Assembly (NCBI RefSeq): GCF_027595985.1
Contig: NC_073306.1
Coordinates: forward strand, 152,514,919-152,578,918
Reading direction: 5' to 3'
DNA: 64,000 nucleotides
From: Sorex araneus
Lineage: Eukaryota; Chordata; Mammalia; Eulipotyphla; Soricidae
Both the position numbers and the translations under genes were made by a program. Below are positions 11,109 to 22,812 of the stretch, one piece after another. Numbering within the stretch: the stretch's first letter is position 1; every line of letters starts with the position of its first letter. The notes under the pieces were generated by a model. It ran no database searches. It worked only from the letters and a program-made list of their open reading frames with translations, and had not been told where the DNA came from.

Positions 11109-12134
11109 ATTTTTTTTTTGTTTGGCTTGAGGGTTTCACTTTTTTTTAAATTTTATTGAATCACTGTGAGATAGTTATAAGCTTTCATGTTTGAGTTACA
11201 ATCTCACAATGATCAAACACCCATCCCTCCACCAGTGCACGTTCCCCACCACCAATATTCCACCAATATCCCCTCCCTCTTTTCCACCCTTCCCCTGCCT
11301 CCATGGCAGACAATATTCCCCATACTCTCTCTCTACTTTTGGGCATTGTGGCTTGCAACACAGACACTGAGACGTCATCATGTTTGATCCATTATCTACT
11401 TTCAGCATCTTCCATCCCAACTGGTTCCTCCAGCCATCATTTTCTAGTGATCCCTTCTCTATTCCATCTGCCTTCTCCCCTACGTTCACAAAGCAGGCTT
11501 CCAGCTATGGGGCAATCCCCCTGACCCTTGTATCTACCGTCCTTGGGTGTCAACCTCATGTGATGCTACCCTATGCTCCACAAATGAGTGCAGTCCCTCT
11601 ATGTCTGTGCCTCTCTTTCTGACTCATTTCACTTAGCATGATGCTCTCCATGTTTATCCACTTACAAGCAAATTTCATGACTTCATCTCTCCTACCAGCT
11701 GCATAGTATTCCATTGTGTAGATGCACCAAAGTTTCTTTAACCAGTCATCTGTTTTAGGGCACTCGGGTTGTTTCCATAATTTGGCTATTGTGAACAGTG
11801 CTGCAATGAATATATAGGTGCAGATGTCATTTCTACTGTGCTTTTTTGCATCCTCGGGACATATTCCCAGAAGTGGTATTGCGGGGTCATATGGAAGTTC
11901 AATTTCTAGTTTTTGAAGGACTGTCCATATTGTTTTCCAGAAAGGCTGAACTAGTCAGCATTCCCATCAACAGTGAAGGAGCATCCCTTTTCCCCCACAT
12001 CCACGCCAGCACTGGTTGCTTTTGTTCTTTTGAATGTGTGCCAGTCTCTGTGGTATGAGATGATATCTCATTGTTGTTTTGATTTGCTTCTCCCTGATGA
12101 CTATTAATGTGGAACATTTTTTCATGTGCCTTTA
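11109..12134 (-). mobile_element. LINE-1, 5'-truncated, with a short 3' transduction
   Basis: The C-terminal part of ORF2 is near 12,134 and the 3' UTR ends near 11,140 on the minus strand. A perfect 12-bp target-site duplication GGGGCCCTCTTT lies at 11,097-11,108 and 12,135-12,146. On the element strand, the usual TGATTCAATAAAATT end and its A-run are followed by about 20 nt of other sequence (11,120-11,139) and then a second A-run. No intact frame remains. Confidence 0.93.
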
Positions 12135-12146
12135 GGGGCCCTCTTT

Positions 12147-12247
12147 CTTTGTGATTCCACCCCTCTCTACCTCTAATTGCTCTCTATCTCTCTTTAATTG
12201 GGAGCTTTTGTTTGATTGGTTCATTTTGGGCGGAAGGACAAACTAAG
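12147..12247. other. Short unrecognised spacer
   Basis: No feature is seen between the L1 and the next SINE. Confidence 0.45.
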
Positions 12248-12390
12248 TGATGCTCAGGGGTTACTTCTGGCTCTGCACTCAGCAGTCACTCCTGGCTGTG
12301 CTCGGGAGACCACATGGTATGCCAGGGATGGATCCTGGGTCTGCCTGCTGCAAGGCAAGCACCCTACCTCTGTACTATCAACCCAACCTC
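12248..12390 (-). mobile_element. tRNA-headed SINE, type A
   Basis: On the minus strand: GGGTTGATAGTACAGAGGTA, GCTTGCCTTGCAGCAGGC, box B CCAGGATCCATCC, and body GAGCCAGAAGTAACCCCTGA. The A-tail is poorly preserved. Confidence 0.85.
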
Positions 12391-13510
12391 TGTCGAGCTG
12401 CTCTTGTGCACAATTGAGTTCTCAGTGCGCCTGTTCAGAGTGCAGGAGGCATAGTTACACTTCTCACAAACCTAATCAAGGACAGTTATTGTGCCTGGGC
12501 AAAGGAAGAGACCTTCCATCTTGAGTAAGCCGCTCAGTAAGCTGGAAAGCAGTTTGGCTGAGGAAAATTGTCAGAAATACCTGTGAAAAGCAAGAGCCAC
12601 ACAAACTAACATTATAATCATCACTGCAATAGAGACAACCTCACACTTGTAGGTAGCAAGTAGAGCTGCCTGTTCACATGGGTTTTAACAGATAAAATAC
12701 ATAAAACTGCCAACTCTCATGATTCTAATGAAGTGGAACTATTCAACTTATAAATAAATATTAAGCTCTAATTCGCCTGCCTTTATAAAAACTTGTCAAC
12801 AAAACACCAATATGAGCTCAAGGACATGAAAGTATCAAATATATACAGATTGTGATCCCCTATAAAAGGGCATGTTGACTTACAAAGGCTGAATCAGGAC
12901 AGAAAACTACAGAATTTGTGGGAGCTCAAAGGGTCATTTAAGATTGCTACAAAGGCCTGGGGCAGAAAACTACATCAATCATTTGGGGAATAGTGATTGA
13001 TTCAAGAACCAGATTGGAAATATGAATATTCAGAGAAGCAAATAAATGCAAATATGAATTCTGGAGTAAGATAATAGTATTTCAGGTCATTTGAATGTTA
13101 TTTGAATATTACATAAGCAGTGGGGTGTTAAAGAAAGGTTTTGGAGTCGAGAGAGTTCTAATCAGATGTGTACTTTTTGGAAAGTTGCTTTTAAGACTTC
13201 ATCTTAGCATAAAACCCAGTGCAAGCATATGAGAGGGTCAACTTTTCTAATATGACCTGTTCTAAACTTTTATGGGAAATCGGCTGTTTTATGCAAATCA
13301 CTGGGAGAAAGAGTGAGCAGGAGAAAAGACAGAGTCTTCTATGGCAGAGGTTCTTATATCTTTGCACTTTCAGGTAAATAGAAAGATTAACCTTGTTCGA
13401 CTTCACTGCAGACAGATGGAAGACTCAAAATTTCGTTTTGAAGAAAAACTAGGAAGGAAAGGGAAATTAGTGTTGATTGAAGGCCGAATGACATGAATTC
13501 TGTCCTTAAA
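12391..13510. other. Unrecognised AT-rich single-copy DNA
   Basis: No repeat, exon or RNA gene recognised. Confidence 0.5.
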
Positions 13511-13514
13511 CAGC

Positions 13515-13690
13515 CTGTCTTCAATTCCCAGTCCACTTCCTGTGTGAGCAACTTCACTGTGCCTCAGTTTCCTCATCTCTAAGCTGGAAATGGCAATAAA
13601 AATTGTCCCTACCTCAAAAGGGCAGAGGTGGGGCTGGGGGAAGAGTCAAAGTGGGAAGCTGTACAGGGTGTTTGGAACAGACCCTGGTGT
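13515..13690 (+). mobile_element. MIR (ancient mammal-wide SINE) fragment
   Basis: The MIR core order is visible: GTGTGAGCAACTTCACTGTG, CCTCAGTTTCCTCATCTCTA, then an AATGGCAATAAAAATTGTCC segment in place of the usual 'aatggggataataata' and CCTACCTCA. Divergence is high, as expected for this old family. Confidence 0.7.
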
Positions 13691-13699
13691 AAATATGAA

Positions 13700-14072
13700 G
13701 GGCATCATAAGTGATGGAGACTATTCTTAGGTGCCCTTGGGCTACTTTGTTGAGGTGGGGTAGGGGTGCAGAATCAGGATGTTCCACCAGTAATTTGCAA
13801 AGCCTCATTTAAAAAAGGGAGTTTCCCAAAAGAAGAGTATGATCAGGGGCTCAGCACTCGGGCAGATCACACAGAGAGGGGACTATTGCCTCCAGAGGAA
13901 GAAATGAAAATCACCACTGAGTCACCTGGTGACAGTTGTGACTGAATGAGTATTCCATTTCTCAGTCTCCACTCTCCTGGAAACAAATTGATTCTCTGCT
14001 TTCTAGTTCCTTTAAGCATCCTGGAAGAGGATATCTCTGGTTCTGGGTCATGTGAGTCTTCACAGTAAAAGC
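13700..14072. other. Unrecognised DNA
   Basis: No feature is supported. Confidence 0.45.
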
Positions 14073-14230
14073 ATGGGGCCAGAGAGAGAGTACAGTGGAT
14101 GGAGTGTTTGCCCTGCATGCAGCTGACCCAGGTTCCATCTCATGCCCCCCATATGGTACCTGGACCACCACCAGGAGTGATTCCGGGATGCTGAGTACCA
14201 TGGGTGTGGCTCAAAAACCAAGAAAAGTAG
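14073..14230 (+). mobile_element. tRNA-headed SINE, type A, internal deletion
   Basis: Head GGGGCCAGAGAGAGAGTACA, box B CAGGTTCCATCTC, CCCATATGGTACCTGGACC, CAGGAGTGATTCCGGGATGC and end GTGTGGCTCAAAAACC. The middle of the body between TTCCGGGATGC and the end is shortened by about 15-20 bp compared with full copies. Confidence 0.88.
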
Positions 14231-14374
14231 CAATTAAAACTCTAGCTAACCTATAAATCTGCCACCAGTGGAGAAAGTCCCACCCTAATCAATGCACTGA
14301 GGTTTGGGGGCGGAGATGGAGAGTCTTTCCTGAATGCCAACCACCGCAGGGCAAGAATGCAGGGTGTATGAATT

Positions 14375-14450
14375 CTCACCAAACAGAATGATTATTTCAT
14401 TTGAGCTCACAAAGCCCTGTGAGGTAGGTACTAAGGTCCCTGTTTCAAAA
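14375..14450 (+). repeat. Possible ancient mammal-wide repeat fragment
   Basis: CCCTGTGAGGTAGGTACTAA followed by CCCTGTTT resembles the widespread 'ccctgtgaggtaggtact...ccc attttacag' repeat. I am not sure of its family name. The match is short. Confidence 0.35.
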
Positions 14451-14807
14451 AGCATCCCTAAAGGCAGGCTTTTTCCAGGGTGCTAACACCCAAAGTAGGA
14501 CATTTCTTGAAATCTGAACTTGGAAAGAGTTTATATTTCCTAAGGGACCCAATTCTGATGTGTTTCTAACTCACTAATCCCTAAATACGCAAAGAGACAG
14601 AAACTATAGAAACGCCTATGCCATTTTAATTTTTATTCTGTATTCTTGATTTTATCATCACCTTTCCTGATCAAGAATAAATATATATTCATTCAAAAAA
14701 AAAAGAATGGGACTCAGATGGGAAAATAAAGCAATAAGAGGATTCCTTTAAATGGAATTTCCCAAATTAGGCACACATACAAGACCCCTGGGAAGTCTCT
14801 TTTCAAA

Positions 14808-15375
14808 ACTACTTTGTTGAGGTGTATTTTTAATTCATATAACATAAAATTTACTCATTCCAGGTGTAAATTGAAACCCTTTTTTAGTAAATTTATTCAT
14901 CTCACAAGTTCATTTCAATTCAGTTGTGACATTTTTGTCACCCCAAAATTTTTCCCCATACCAAATATGCCTTTAATTTTAATTTTGCCATTAGATCACT
15001 TTGTTTTCAAATTACAGAGGAAACCACTGTTCACGGTATGAAGTATAATTTTCCATCGTTTTCTCAGAGCATTTATCCCCTTACATAACAAGCAAACAAT
15101 AACTCCCATAGGTCAGATGTTTTAAAATACATGGTACCATATTGTATGTTCTCTCCCAATGACCTTCATTTTCAGTTAAAAAAAATGTGTTGCTGAGATC
15201 TTTTCTAATAGGTTTGTTTTTCTCTTTCTCTTGGAATGTCTCCCAAGTATTGCAGAGTCTAAATATAGCATTGTTCTTTTGGCTACCCTTCTGTCTTTGA
15301 TAAAAATGTAGGTTGCTCCTAATTTTTTCATTTAGATGCAATAAAATTGCATCTAAATAACACGTATTGTGCATT
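14808..15375 (-). mobile_element. Old LINE-1 relic (3' end)
   Basis: ACTTTGTTGAGGTGTATTTT, then CATAACATAAAATTTACTCA, AGTTGTGACATTTTTGTCAC and TTTCCCCATACC follow the order of the antisense 3' end of older mammalian L1s. Degraded ORF2-like sequence continues to about 15,375. Heavily decayed. Confidence 0.55.
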
Positions 15376-16870
15376 TATATGCTATTGCTCTCTGGCAGAC
15401 TCTTAGAGCAACAATTCTTAATGGTTAAATGGTTAATTTTTTTAAAAAGACATTCTAATACTCATTCTTTCTAAGCTAAACCATCAAGAGATTTGATTGA
15501 TTGAACTAGGTCTTGTTTCTTTTCTTTTGCCAAACTCCATCGCTGGGGATTCAGACATAGCCAGCCTGGAACCATCTGCAGCCTCCATGAGATGGTACCT
15601 TGCTTCAAGGAGGGAACAGTGATTTGGGAATAAGAGAAAATATAGGGTCTGTCACTGCAAGTGATAGAACCTTAAATACCACTCACTCCTCCCACATGTA
15701 TTAAATAAGTATTAAAGATTATGTAATGTTCCAAGGTAATTCTAGTAAGCAAGGGAGAATCAACTAATCAATTGATATAACAAAACACCATGGCTTTTAT
15801 AAAGTGGAGGCAAGCCTGCAGCATGTCCAGAGATGGACAACTGGAGAAATTTGAAATAACTGTAGTAGAAACATAGGGTGAACGCTGAAAGAGAAGTGGA
15901 GGATGCTGTTGCTTAGTGAATGGTGCCAGAAGAAACAACACTGGCAAAGGTATGGATTGTCAGGTTTCAGGATTTCATAAAATCCCGGGTGGGGACTGAA
16001 ACCAGCACAAAGGATCAATTATGGCAGACTTTATAGCGCGTGCTCAGATCCTTCTGAACAGTTGATACGGGGGTGTTCTCTGGCTGTGTGTATTTAAGGA
16101 AGTTTCCCTGGCAGTGTGTGAGGAGGGTGATGGGGCGTCTTCAGGGAGGCTCAGGTGATAGAGTCAGCTGTATGTGACTTTGTACTCACCCGCCCGCTGT
16201 GCACCGTCCACACCAGACACTGTGGAGAGAACGGGCTGATGATTATTATCCCAGTTTTAATCCATCTACACTACTGTAGATATCTAGGTAGATAGAATTT
16301 ATCCTATCAGTTCTGCTTCTTAGCAATGAGACAGAAGAAACAGTAGTCTGGCTAGTAGCATGCTAGGAGAGACAATTGGAGGTTCTCTCTGGCATTAGAA
16401 GTATCCCAAGATCCTAAGAGAGCGACCCTCATGAGGAGTGCAGAATAGGACTCTCCCTGCCTGCTACGGGAACCTTCCAGGAACCTCCTGACAGTCCATT
16501 TCAAGGAGGAATAAAGCAAGTTCCAAGTGGGATTCTAACCAGATCTGGGGAGATGCTGCAACTGAGTCATCCCAGCTAGTTCTGGTCTTCAAACTGAGAT
16601 CTCTGGAGCCAACTCTGGATGGGGGTGGGCTGCACCCCTTTTCGGTAGACCAAAAGGCCAGTGCCCCACCTACCTGACTTCCTCTGGCATACGAATGGCC
16701 CAGTTCTATGACTAATCTCCAAGAGGTATCAAACTGATAAATCATCCCAGTTTCACAACTCCTGGAGTTTCACAGACCTAACGGCCTCGTAGGAGCTTTG
16801 CAAATTAGATAGGGAAAGTTGTGTAGAGGCCACTAAACACAATGAGCAAAAACAGTAACACAGAAGCCTC
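15376..16870. other. Unrecognised single-copy DNA
   Basis: No repeat or exon is recognised. The 93-codon minus frame at 16,464-16,745 has no family resemblance that I can see. Confidence 0.45.
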
Positions 16871-16879
16871 AACTGTCAC

Positions 16880-17157
16880 CGAATAGTTCAGTAAATCCTC
16901 AGACAATGACTTTAGCAACAACATTGCAATGTATATGTTGTAACAATCAATATAAAGTAAATATTTTGTGTCTGCTAGCAGGACAGGCTTGTGTATGTGG
17001 GGGGGGTGGGAAACTGGGTCATTGGGGTCAATGGTGGAGGGAAGGTCACACTGGTGATGGAATTGGTGTTCTAACATTAAATATCTGAAACATTTCTACT
17101 ATGAACAAGTTTGTAAATCAAGGCATTTAAATAAAGTTTCAAACATTTAAAAAAAGA
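16880..17157 (+). mobile_element. L1-like 3' UTR fragment
   Basis: The end shares the layout of other L1 3' ends here: a G-rich tract (GTGGGGGGGGTGGG at about 16,998), then GGTCACACTGGTGATGG, GTTTGTAAATC, a polyadenylation signal AATAAAG at about 17,130 and an A-run. It is diverged and 5'-truncated. Confidence 0.65.
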
Positions 17158-18867
17158 AAAGTTGGAATTGGGAGAAATACTAAAGCTGCTCCCTGCCCCC
17201 CCCCAAAAAAAAATGGTGTAGGGAGAGAGATTCTAATGAAACCTGAGAGTTTCAGGGCTCCTAGATAAACAATCTAGGGACATAATCTATCTCTCTGCAA
17301 ACAAAACTCTTCTTAGCTCCATGCTGTACAAAACTCTCACCTGAAGTTTTTCCTGTTTTCTCCCTATCTTTCTCCAAGACCTAATTGTGGTCTGAATCTG
17401 CCCAGAATGCTGCTTTGTCTGTTTTTTATGTTTGTTTGTTTGTTTGCTTTTATGTTTGCTTTTGTTCTGTTTCAGTTATTCACAGTCATCCAAATCTCAG
17501 GTGGGATCCATCCACATGTAGGAAGTTCCTCATCCTTCTAAAGCAAAAGTAGTAATATTGATGCTTTATTTTTAGTATCACTTTATCATTAATGAAAGTG
17601 TTAGGTATAGTTGATCTACTTTCCTCAGTTATAAGACTTATACATTATAATAAAATATTATACGGGCATATTAAGAAAATTAAAGCATTATAAATATGTA
17701 CTTTTTATTGATAATACTACATACAGTGTTCTACTATAAGGATTAAATGAGAATATGCATGTCCAGTGCTTAGCAGAATGCAGGGCATTTAAGGGCTACT
17801 GTTTTTGCCCTCCATTAATTCCTATGATGATTGCAATGTCTCTGAAGCAGATAAGATGTGATCAATTAATCCTATTTCATAAATAAGGAAACTGTGGCTT
17901 GGAGGTAATAGTACCTTACGCAGATGAGAAGAAAAGTGAGAAGTTGAATGGAGACCCTCTGACTTCTTGCTCTTGAGACTGTGCACAATCAGCTTATAAA
18001 GCACAACCATTGACACTGAGAAAATACACATACACATAAAAGCCTGTGCAGATCGATGAATAAAAATTGTGCATTGCAGCAGTTTCTACAGCATGCCAGA
18101 TGAATAATAAGTGCTGAATGATAAGTATTCAACAAAGGGGAAAACCCTCAAACAGTTCTCGCTGAATTTCCCTGCAAAATCTTGAGCATATCAGTAATTT
18201 CTCAAATGCCCAGTAATTTGAAGACCTATATGCTGTCCCCTCAGCTTTTAGGATCTCTCCTAACCTGGGAAGCCTGGGTCTTCAGTCCTGTCTTTTATGA
18301 AACTCGTGGTCAGCATCCTGATGCTGCCTCTCCCTTCTCCATCACCATGCTCGTAGCCCACCCTTCTTCACTGTCACATCTGATGCCAGTTCTCCTCACC
18401 CTGACTTTTCAATATGACCTGGGAGCCTCTCCAGTAAAAGGCAGTGTCTACAACTCGAATATGGATTAGTCTTATATTTTCTTTGGTCAGCAGAACATTG
18501 GAGTAAAAGATTCTTGCTCACTTTGCTCTCTAGGACCTCTAAGTCTCCATGAGGGTAAGTAAGGGTTAGCCAATGGAGAGCAGTCAAGGTAGCCTAATCA
18601 CTCCAGCAAAAGGACCATTGCAGAATCAGCTGAGTCCCTCATTAACCCAGGGATTCATGAGTAGCAGTAAAGCCCACTGCTCTAAGGGTTTGTGATCATT
18701 ATGCACCATTATTGTGACCTTAGAGCACTAATGTAAATTCTTGTGGAACTACCAAATCTTATTATTAGTGCATCTCTTAGTTAACCAATAGGATTATCAT
18801 TGCTTTATTGGTATGACTTCACTAGCTCATTTCACTAGTACATTTATTCACTTATTCATTTATCTAC
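17158..18867. other. Mostly unrecognised DNA with MIR-like scraps
   Basis: 17,728-17,790 (AAGGATTAAATGAGAATATG, then CAGTGCTTAGCAGAATGCAG) resembles the 3' part of MIR. 17,870-17,920 (TAAGGAAACTGTGGCTTGGA) resembles the 'gaggaaactgaggc' ancient repeat. A short TTTG-rich stretch lies near 17,430-17,470. The remainder shows nothing. Confidence 0.4.
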
Positions 18868-18877
18868 TTTTTCAAAT

Positions 18878-19406
18878 CCGGCCGCCGGGAGCTCTGCTTG
18901 GGGTGGGGAGGGAAGCTGGAGCCCATCCCCTCTGAGGGGCCCGGGGAAGACAGCCAGGCATTGGAGCAAGAGACTCTCTGCCGAAGACCCCCGGAACCTA
19001 GCTACAGCCATGCTCGAGGCCCCTCTCCACACGTTCGGACAGGCCTCATGCATGAAGGTACCGGCAGAGGAACCCAGGTGTGTGTAATCCCATCAACGGC
19101 CAACATCCAGAGAAGACTTAAAAGCAAGCTCTCAGAAGCGATCTCTTGTAGCCTACTTCTCCCTCTGGGAGAAACTGGCAAGCTTCTGAGAGTTTCCTGC
19201 CCACATGGAACAGCCTTGCAAGCTTCCCATGGTGTATTCATATGCTAAATCCAGTAACAAGCTGGATCTCATTCCCCTGACCCTGAAAGAGCCCCCAGTG
19301 GGACATCCATTGTTGGGAGAGTTGAGAAAGGACAAAATCAGAAGTTACTGAGCCGCTCAAGAAATCAATGATTAACAGAATTTCATGATCGTGATGGTAA
19401 TCGTGA
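18878..19406 (+). mobile_element. Type C element: long RTE-tailed non-autonomous retroelement
   Basis: About 530 bp. The GC-rich 5' half begins CCGGCCGCCGGGAG. It is followed by AACGGCCAACATCCAGAG, the type B body (GGCAAGCTTCTGAGAGTTTC and a GTGTATTCATATGC motif), and a segment absent from type B (GGATCTCATTCCCCTGACCC). A decayed RTE-like tail ends in ATGATCGTGATGGTAATCGTG. There is no tRNA head and no poly(A). A 10-bp duplication with one mismatch may flank it: TTTTTCAAAT at 18,868-18,877 and TTTTTCAGAT at 19,407-19,416. It shares this architecture with 31,514-31,994. Confidence 0.75.
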
Positions 19407-19611
19407 TTTTTCAGATATGTTCTGTCTTTTATATATTGGGCACTGTTCTAGATATATAGGCTTAAAATAAAGATTATATGATATTTTGGCCTATCAATGA
19501 AAGTCAGTAAGATGATTGATATATCTCTTTTCTCCTTGAATAGCTCTAGAGAAAACTTGTCTAACTGCTCCTTGCAGCTGATTCTAACATTTACTGTCTC
19601 AGACAAATCCT

Positions 19612-19850
19612 CCAAGGACCAGAGCACAGCGGGTAGAGCATTTGCCTTGCACACAGCCGACCCGGGTTTGATTCCTCAGTCCCTCTTGGAATCTACTGAG
19701 AGTATCCTGCCCACACAGCAAAGTCTGGCAAGCTACCCATGGCATAATATTGCCAAAAACAGTAACAACAAGTCTCACAATGGAGACATCACTAGTGCCT
19801 GCTCGAGCAAAATTGATGAACAACAGGACAAGGGTGCTACGACAGTGCTA
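19612..19850 (+). mobile_element. tRNA-headed SINE, type B (RTE-like tail)
   Basis: Head GAGCACAGCGGGTAGAGC, box B GGGTTTGATTCC, body TACTGAGAGTATCCTGCCC and GGCAAGCTACCCATGGC, AACAGTAACAACAAGTCTC, and tail CACTAGTGCCTGCTCGAGC ending in CGACAGTGC. No poly(A). The first dozen bases of the head are altered or missing. Confidence 0.9.
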
Positions 19851-20468
19851 TGTTTGAACTCTCATCTTCCCATTTAGGTGTCCACAAACCTGGAGAATGC
19901 AATGCAGCATTTTCCTTATCAAAACTCTTTTGAAACTTAAATTTAGTCATTAAGTCAAGGAAACAGTTAAGTCATTTTACATGTGCTGAAGATTTTATTT
20001 TGGGCACTGTAGGAAGGGATGTTGGGGATTAATTGAGCTTTCTGGATATCTGCACATGAGAACCAGAATTTTATATATAGAATGAGAACACCTGATCACA
20101 GCACCTGCAAAGAAAGAGAAATTACTCATTTAACCTCTCGAACTCCAATCAGAGAAAGAAATATGCTGGGGCTCCAGTAGAGAGTCCGATGACTGGGGGG
20201 GTCAGCCCTCTGAGATGGAACCTTCCAGAGATTCCATCTTGCACTCTTCTCTCTCTAGTCCTCTCCCCTTTTCTTTCACTATCATGTTCTGCTTAAGACC
20301 CACTCTCCCATTCTCCAAATATTCTCTCATTTCTCTAGATATTCTCTTCTCTAACTTAAGGGATTAATTTTCCTAAAGTTTTTAAATACTATAAAGGGAA
20401 ATCTATTTGTCTTTTTCATTTTTCCTTCCAACATAGAATTTAGAAAATCATTGCCTGTGTAGAGGTTT
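19851..20468. other. Unrecognised DNA
   Basis: No feature is supported. Confidence 0.45.
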
Positions 20469-20482
20469 AATAAATATGCACT

Positions 20483-20674
20483 GGACTGGAGCGATAGCAC
20501 AGCGGGTAGGGCGTTTGCCTTGCACTCGGCCGATCCGGGTTCGATTCCCAGCATCCCATATGCTCCCCCGAGCACCACCAGGAGTAATTCCTGAGTGCAT
20601 GAGCCAGGAGTAACCCCTGTGCATCTCTGGGTGTGACTCAAAAAAGCAAAAAATAAAAGAATAAAAATAAATAA
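20483..20674 (+). mobile_element. tRNA-headed SINE, type A, young copy
   Basis: This copy has a near-ideal pol III head (TAGCACAGCGGGTAGGGCG) and box B (GGTTCGATTCCC). The full type A body follows (CCCATATGCTCCCCCGAGC, CAGGAGTAATTCCTGAGTGC, GGTGTGACTC) and an AATAAA-rich tail. The 14-bp duplication (one mismatch) is AATAAATATGCACT at 20,469-20,482 and AATAAATGTGCACT at 20,675-20,688. The good preservation suggests a recent insertion. Confidence 0.95.
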
Positions 20675-20919
20675 ATAAATGTGCACTTTCCACTTTCTAC
20701 AATCTGGAAATGAATTAGTTCAAGTCCCTGTTCTAAACTGCCCTGTTTATGAAGAACTTTCGTAACCAGTCTCTCTAGACATACACTGGCACTCTCTTGC
20801 TCCTTTGTTCTTTATAACCCTGGTAAAATTGACTTCAATTTGTCTATGTTTTTAAAATATGTTTTCCCCTACAAAATTTGGAAATTTGTTTTGCTTTGTA
20901 CCTAAACTTTTCAATTTTT

Positions 20920-22205
20920 ATTACAGTGTACCTTTTATTTAATGTAGAACTCCATGAGACTGACAATTACATAGTAAAATAACCATTATCACAATCAGGA
21001 TATAAAACAGTTCTATCATCCCCCCAAAAAAACTACCCGTGCCTCTTTGCAGCCAGCCCTTGCCACCCCCAAGTCCCTGGAAAACAGAAATCTGTTTCTT
21101 CAACCTCTAGTTTTGCCTTTTCCAGACCAGAATATAAGCAGATCCTTAAAGTCTGTAGTCTTCATGCCTTCTTTCACTGTACATAAAATATTTTGAGATT
21201 TATCCATGTTGTTGCATTTATAAGCAACTTTTAATGCTAAGATATATGATGTTGGGGGGATTTTACCGCAATGCTTTTACCCATCCATCAGTTTCAGGAC
21301 ATTTGGGTTGTTTTGGTTTGGGACTGAGATATAAAGTTGATATGAATATTGGCATACACATCATTTTATAAACAAAAGCTCTAGGATTTTAGGTGTATAC
21401 TTAGTATAGTGATCTTTGAAGCCATATTAAGTGTATGTTCGATTATATAAGGAAGTCTCTAATTGGATTCCAGAATTTTCGTACTAGTTTCTTCTCTTAA
21501 CAGCATTAACAGAGCCTTTATCACTCCACATCTTTGCCAGCATTTTGTAATAGTGTTAGTCAATGTTAGTTTTGATTACCATTAGAATTTGCAAGTGGTG
21601 ATATCTTGGAGTTTAATTTCCATTTCCCTAGTGACAAATTATACTGAGTAACTTATTATAAACATAGTTACTGTCTTGTTTTGTTATTTGGTGAGATGTC
21701 TATTTAAATTCTTCACCAAGCTGTAACTGAGGTATTTTTTACCTTATTATTTATTATCACTTTTGAGAGTTCTTTATATATATAGACCCAAGACTTCATC
21801 AGAAATATGATTTGTACATATTTTCTACCATTCTGCAATTTCTTCTATTTCCTTAGTGGCATATACCAAATATCATAAGTTCTTATTTCTTATAAAGAAC
21901 TATTTGTCATTTTTAATAGACTGTGCTGGTGTTACATCTAAGAAATTTTTACCAAACCTAAGGTTACTCAGGATTTCTACCATGTTTTATTTTACAAGAC
22001 TATAGATCTAAATTTTATTTTATGAATATTATCCAGGTTGGGTTAAATATTATATATGGTGAATGTATGGTGTATATGTAATTGTATGGTACTCATGACT
22101 GGGTATCAATTATTTCAATACCATTTGTAATTAGAATCTGTCTCTATACTGAAGTATCCCATTACTTAAAATTAGGTGAGGCATATAAAAGGCATCCAGT
22201 AAATT
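20920..22205 (-). mobile_element. Old LINE-1 relic (3' UTR and part of ORF2)
   Basis: The plus strand follows the antisense of an older mammalian L1. It begins with the 3' UTR (ACAATCAGGATATAAAACAG, CCACCCCCAAGTCCCTGG, TTTGCCTTTTCCAGACC). It continues with ORF2-derived words such as TTATCCATGTTGTTGC, GGACATTTGGGTTGTTTTGG and CTCCACATCTTTGCCAGC. Many indels; no open frame. Confidence 0.75.
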
Positions 22206-22361
22206 TTCACAATTAAAATCTAATTAAATTAATTTTATGTATTTAATTATTTAACTCATCTAGAATTTGTTTTGGAAGGCAATGAGTATTAGTAATTTAT
22301 TTGAAAATTATTTCCATTATTCCAGCATTACTTATTAAGTTACACCAAATATTCTTCCTGT

Positions 22362-22592
22362 AATCACTGTCATCACTGTCATCCTGTTTTTCATTGATTT
22401 GCACAAGTGGGCACCAGTAAGGTCTCCATTGTGAGACTTGCTACTGTTTTTGGCATATTGAATACTCCATGGGTAGCTTGCCAGGCTCTGCTGTGTGGGT
22501 GAGATACTCTCGGTAGCTTGCCAGACTCTCTGAGAGGGGAGGAGGAATTGAACTCAGGTTGGCTGCATGCAAGGCAAATGCCCTATGCTTCT
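22362..22592 (-). mobile_element. tRNA-headed SINE, type B, lacking the 5' end of the head
   Basis: On the minus strand it starts within the head (TAGGGCATTTGCCTTGCATG), has box B GAGTTCAATTCC, the body (CTGGCAAGCTACCGAGAG, CAATATGCCAAAAACAGTAG), GAGACCTTACTGGTGCCC, and ends GATGACAGTGATGACAGTGA. No poly(A). The first 25-30 bases are missing. Confidence 0.9.
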
Positions 22593-22720
22593 TCTTAGAA
22601 AGATAAATTATTTCACATAATTCTTTCATTCACCATATATTTCACTCACCAAACCTGAACAAGAAACAGATTGACACTAAGAAAGGAATTTGTTTTACAG
22701 TTTGAAGAGGTCTGTGAATT

Positions 22721-22804
22721 ATGCCAAAAACAGTAACAAGTCTCACAATGGAGACATTACTGGTGCCCACTTGAGCAAATCGATGAACAATGGGATGACA
22801 GTGA
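22721..22804 (+). mobile_element. Type B SINE, strongly 5'-truncated
   Basis: Only 84 bp remain: ATGCCAAAAACAGTAACAAG, GGAGACATTACTGGTGCCC, GAGCAAATCGATGAACAATG, GATGACAG. The 8-bp TGAATTAT occurs at 22,715-22,722 and 22,805-22,812, a plausible short target-site duplication overlapping the element edge. Confidence 0.8.
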
Positions 22805-22812
22805 TGAATTAT

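Noticed and set aside
18898..19248. 116-codon plus-strand frame
   Set aside because: It lies wholly within the type C retroelement and is not kept open in the second copy at 31.5 kb.
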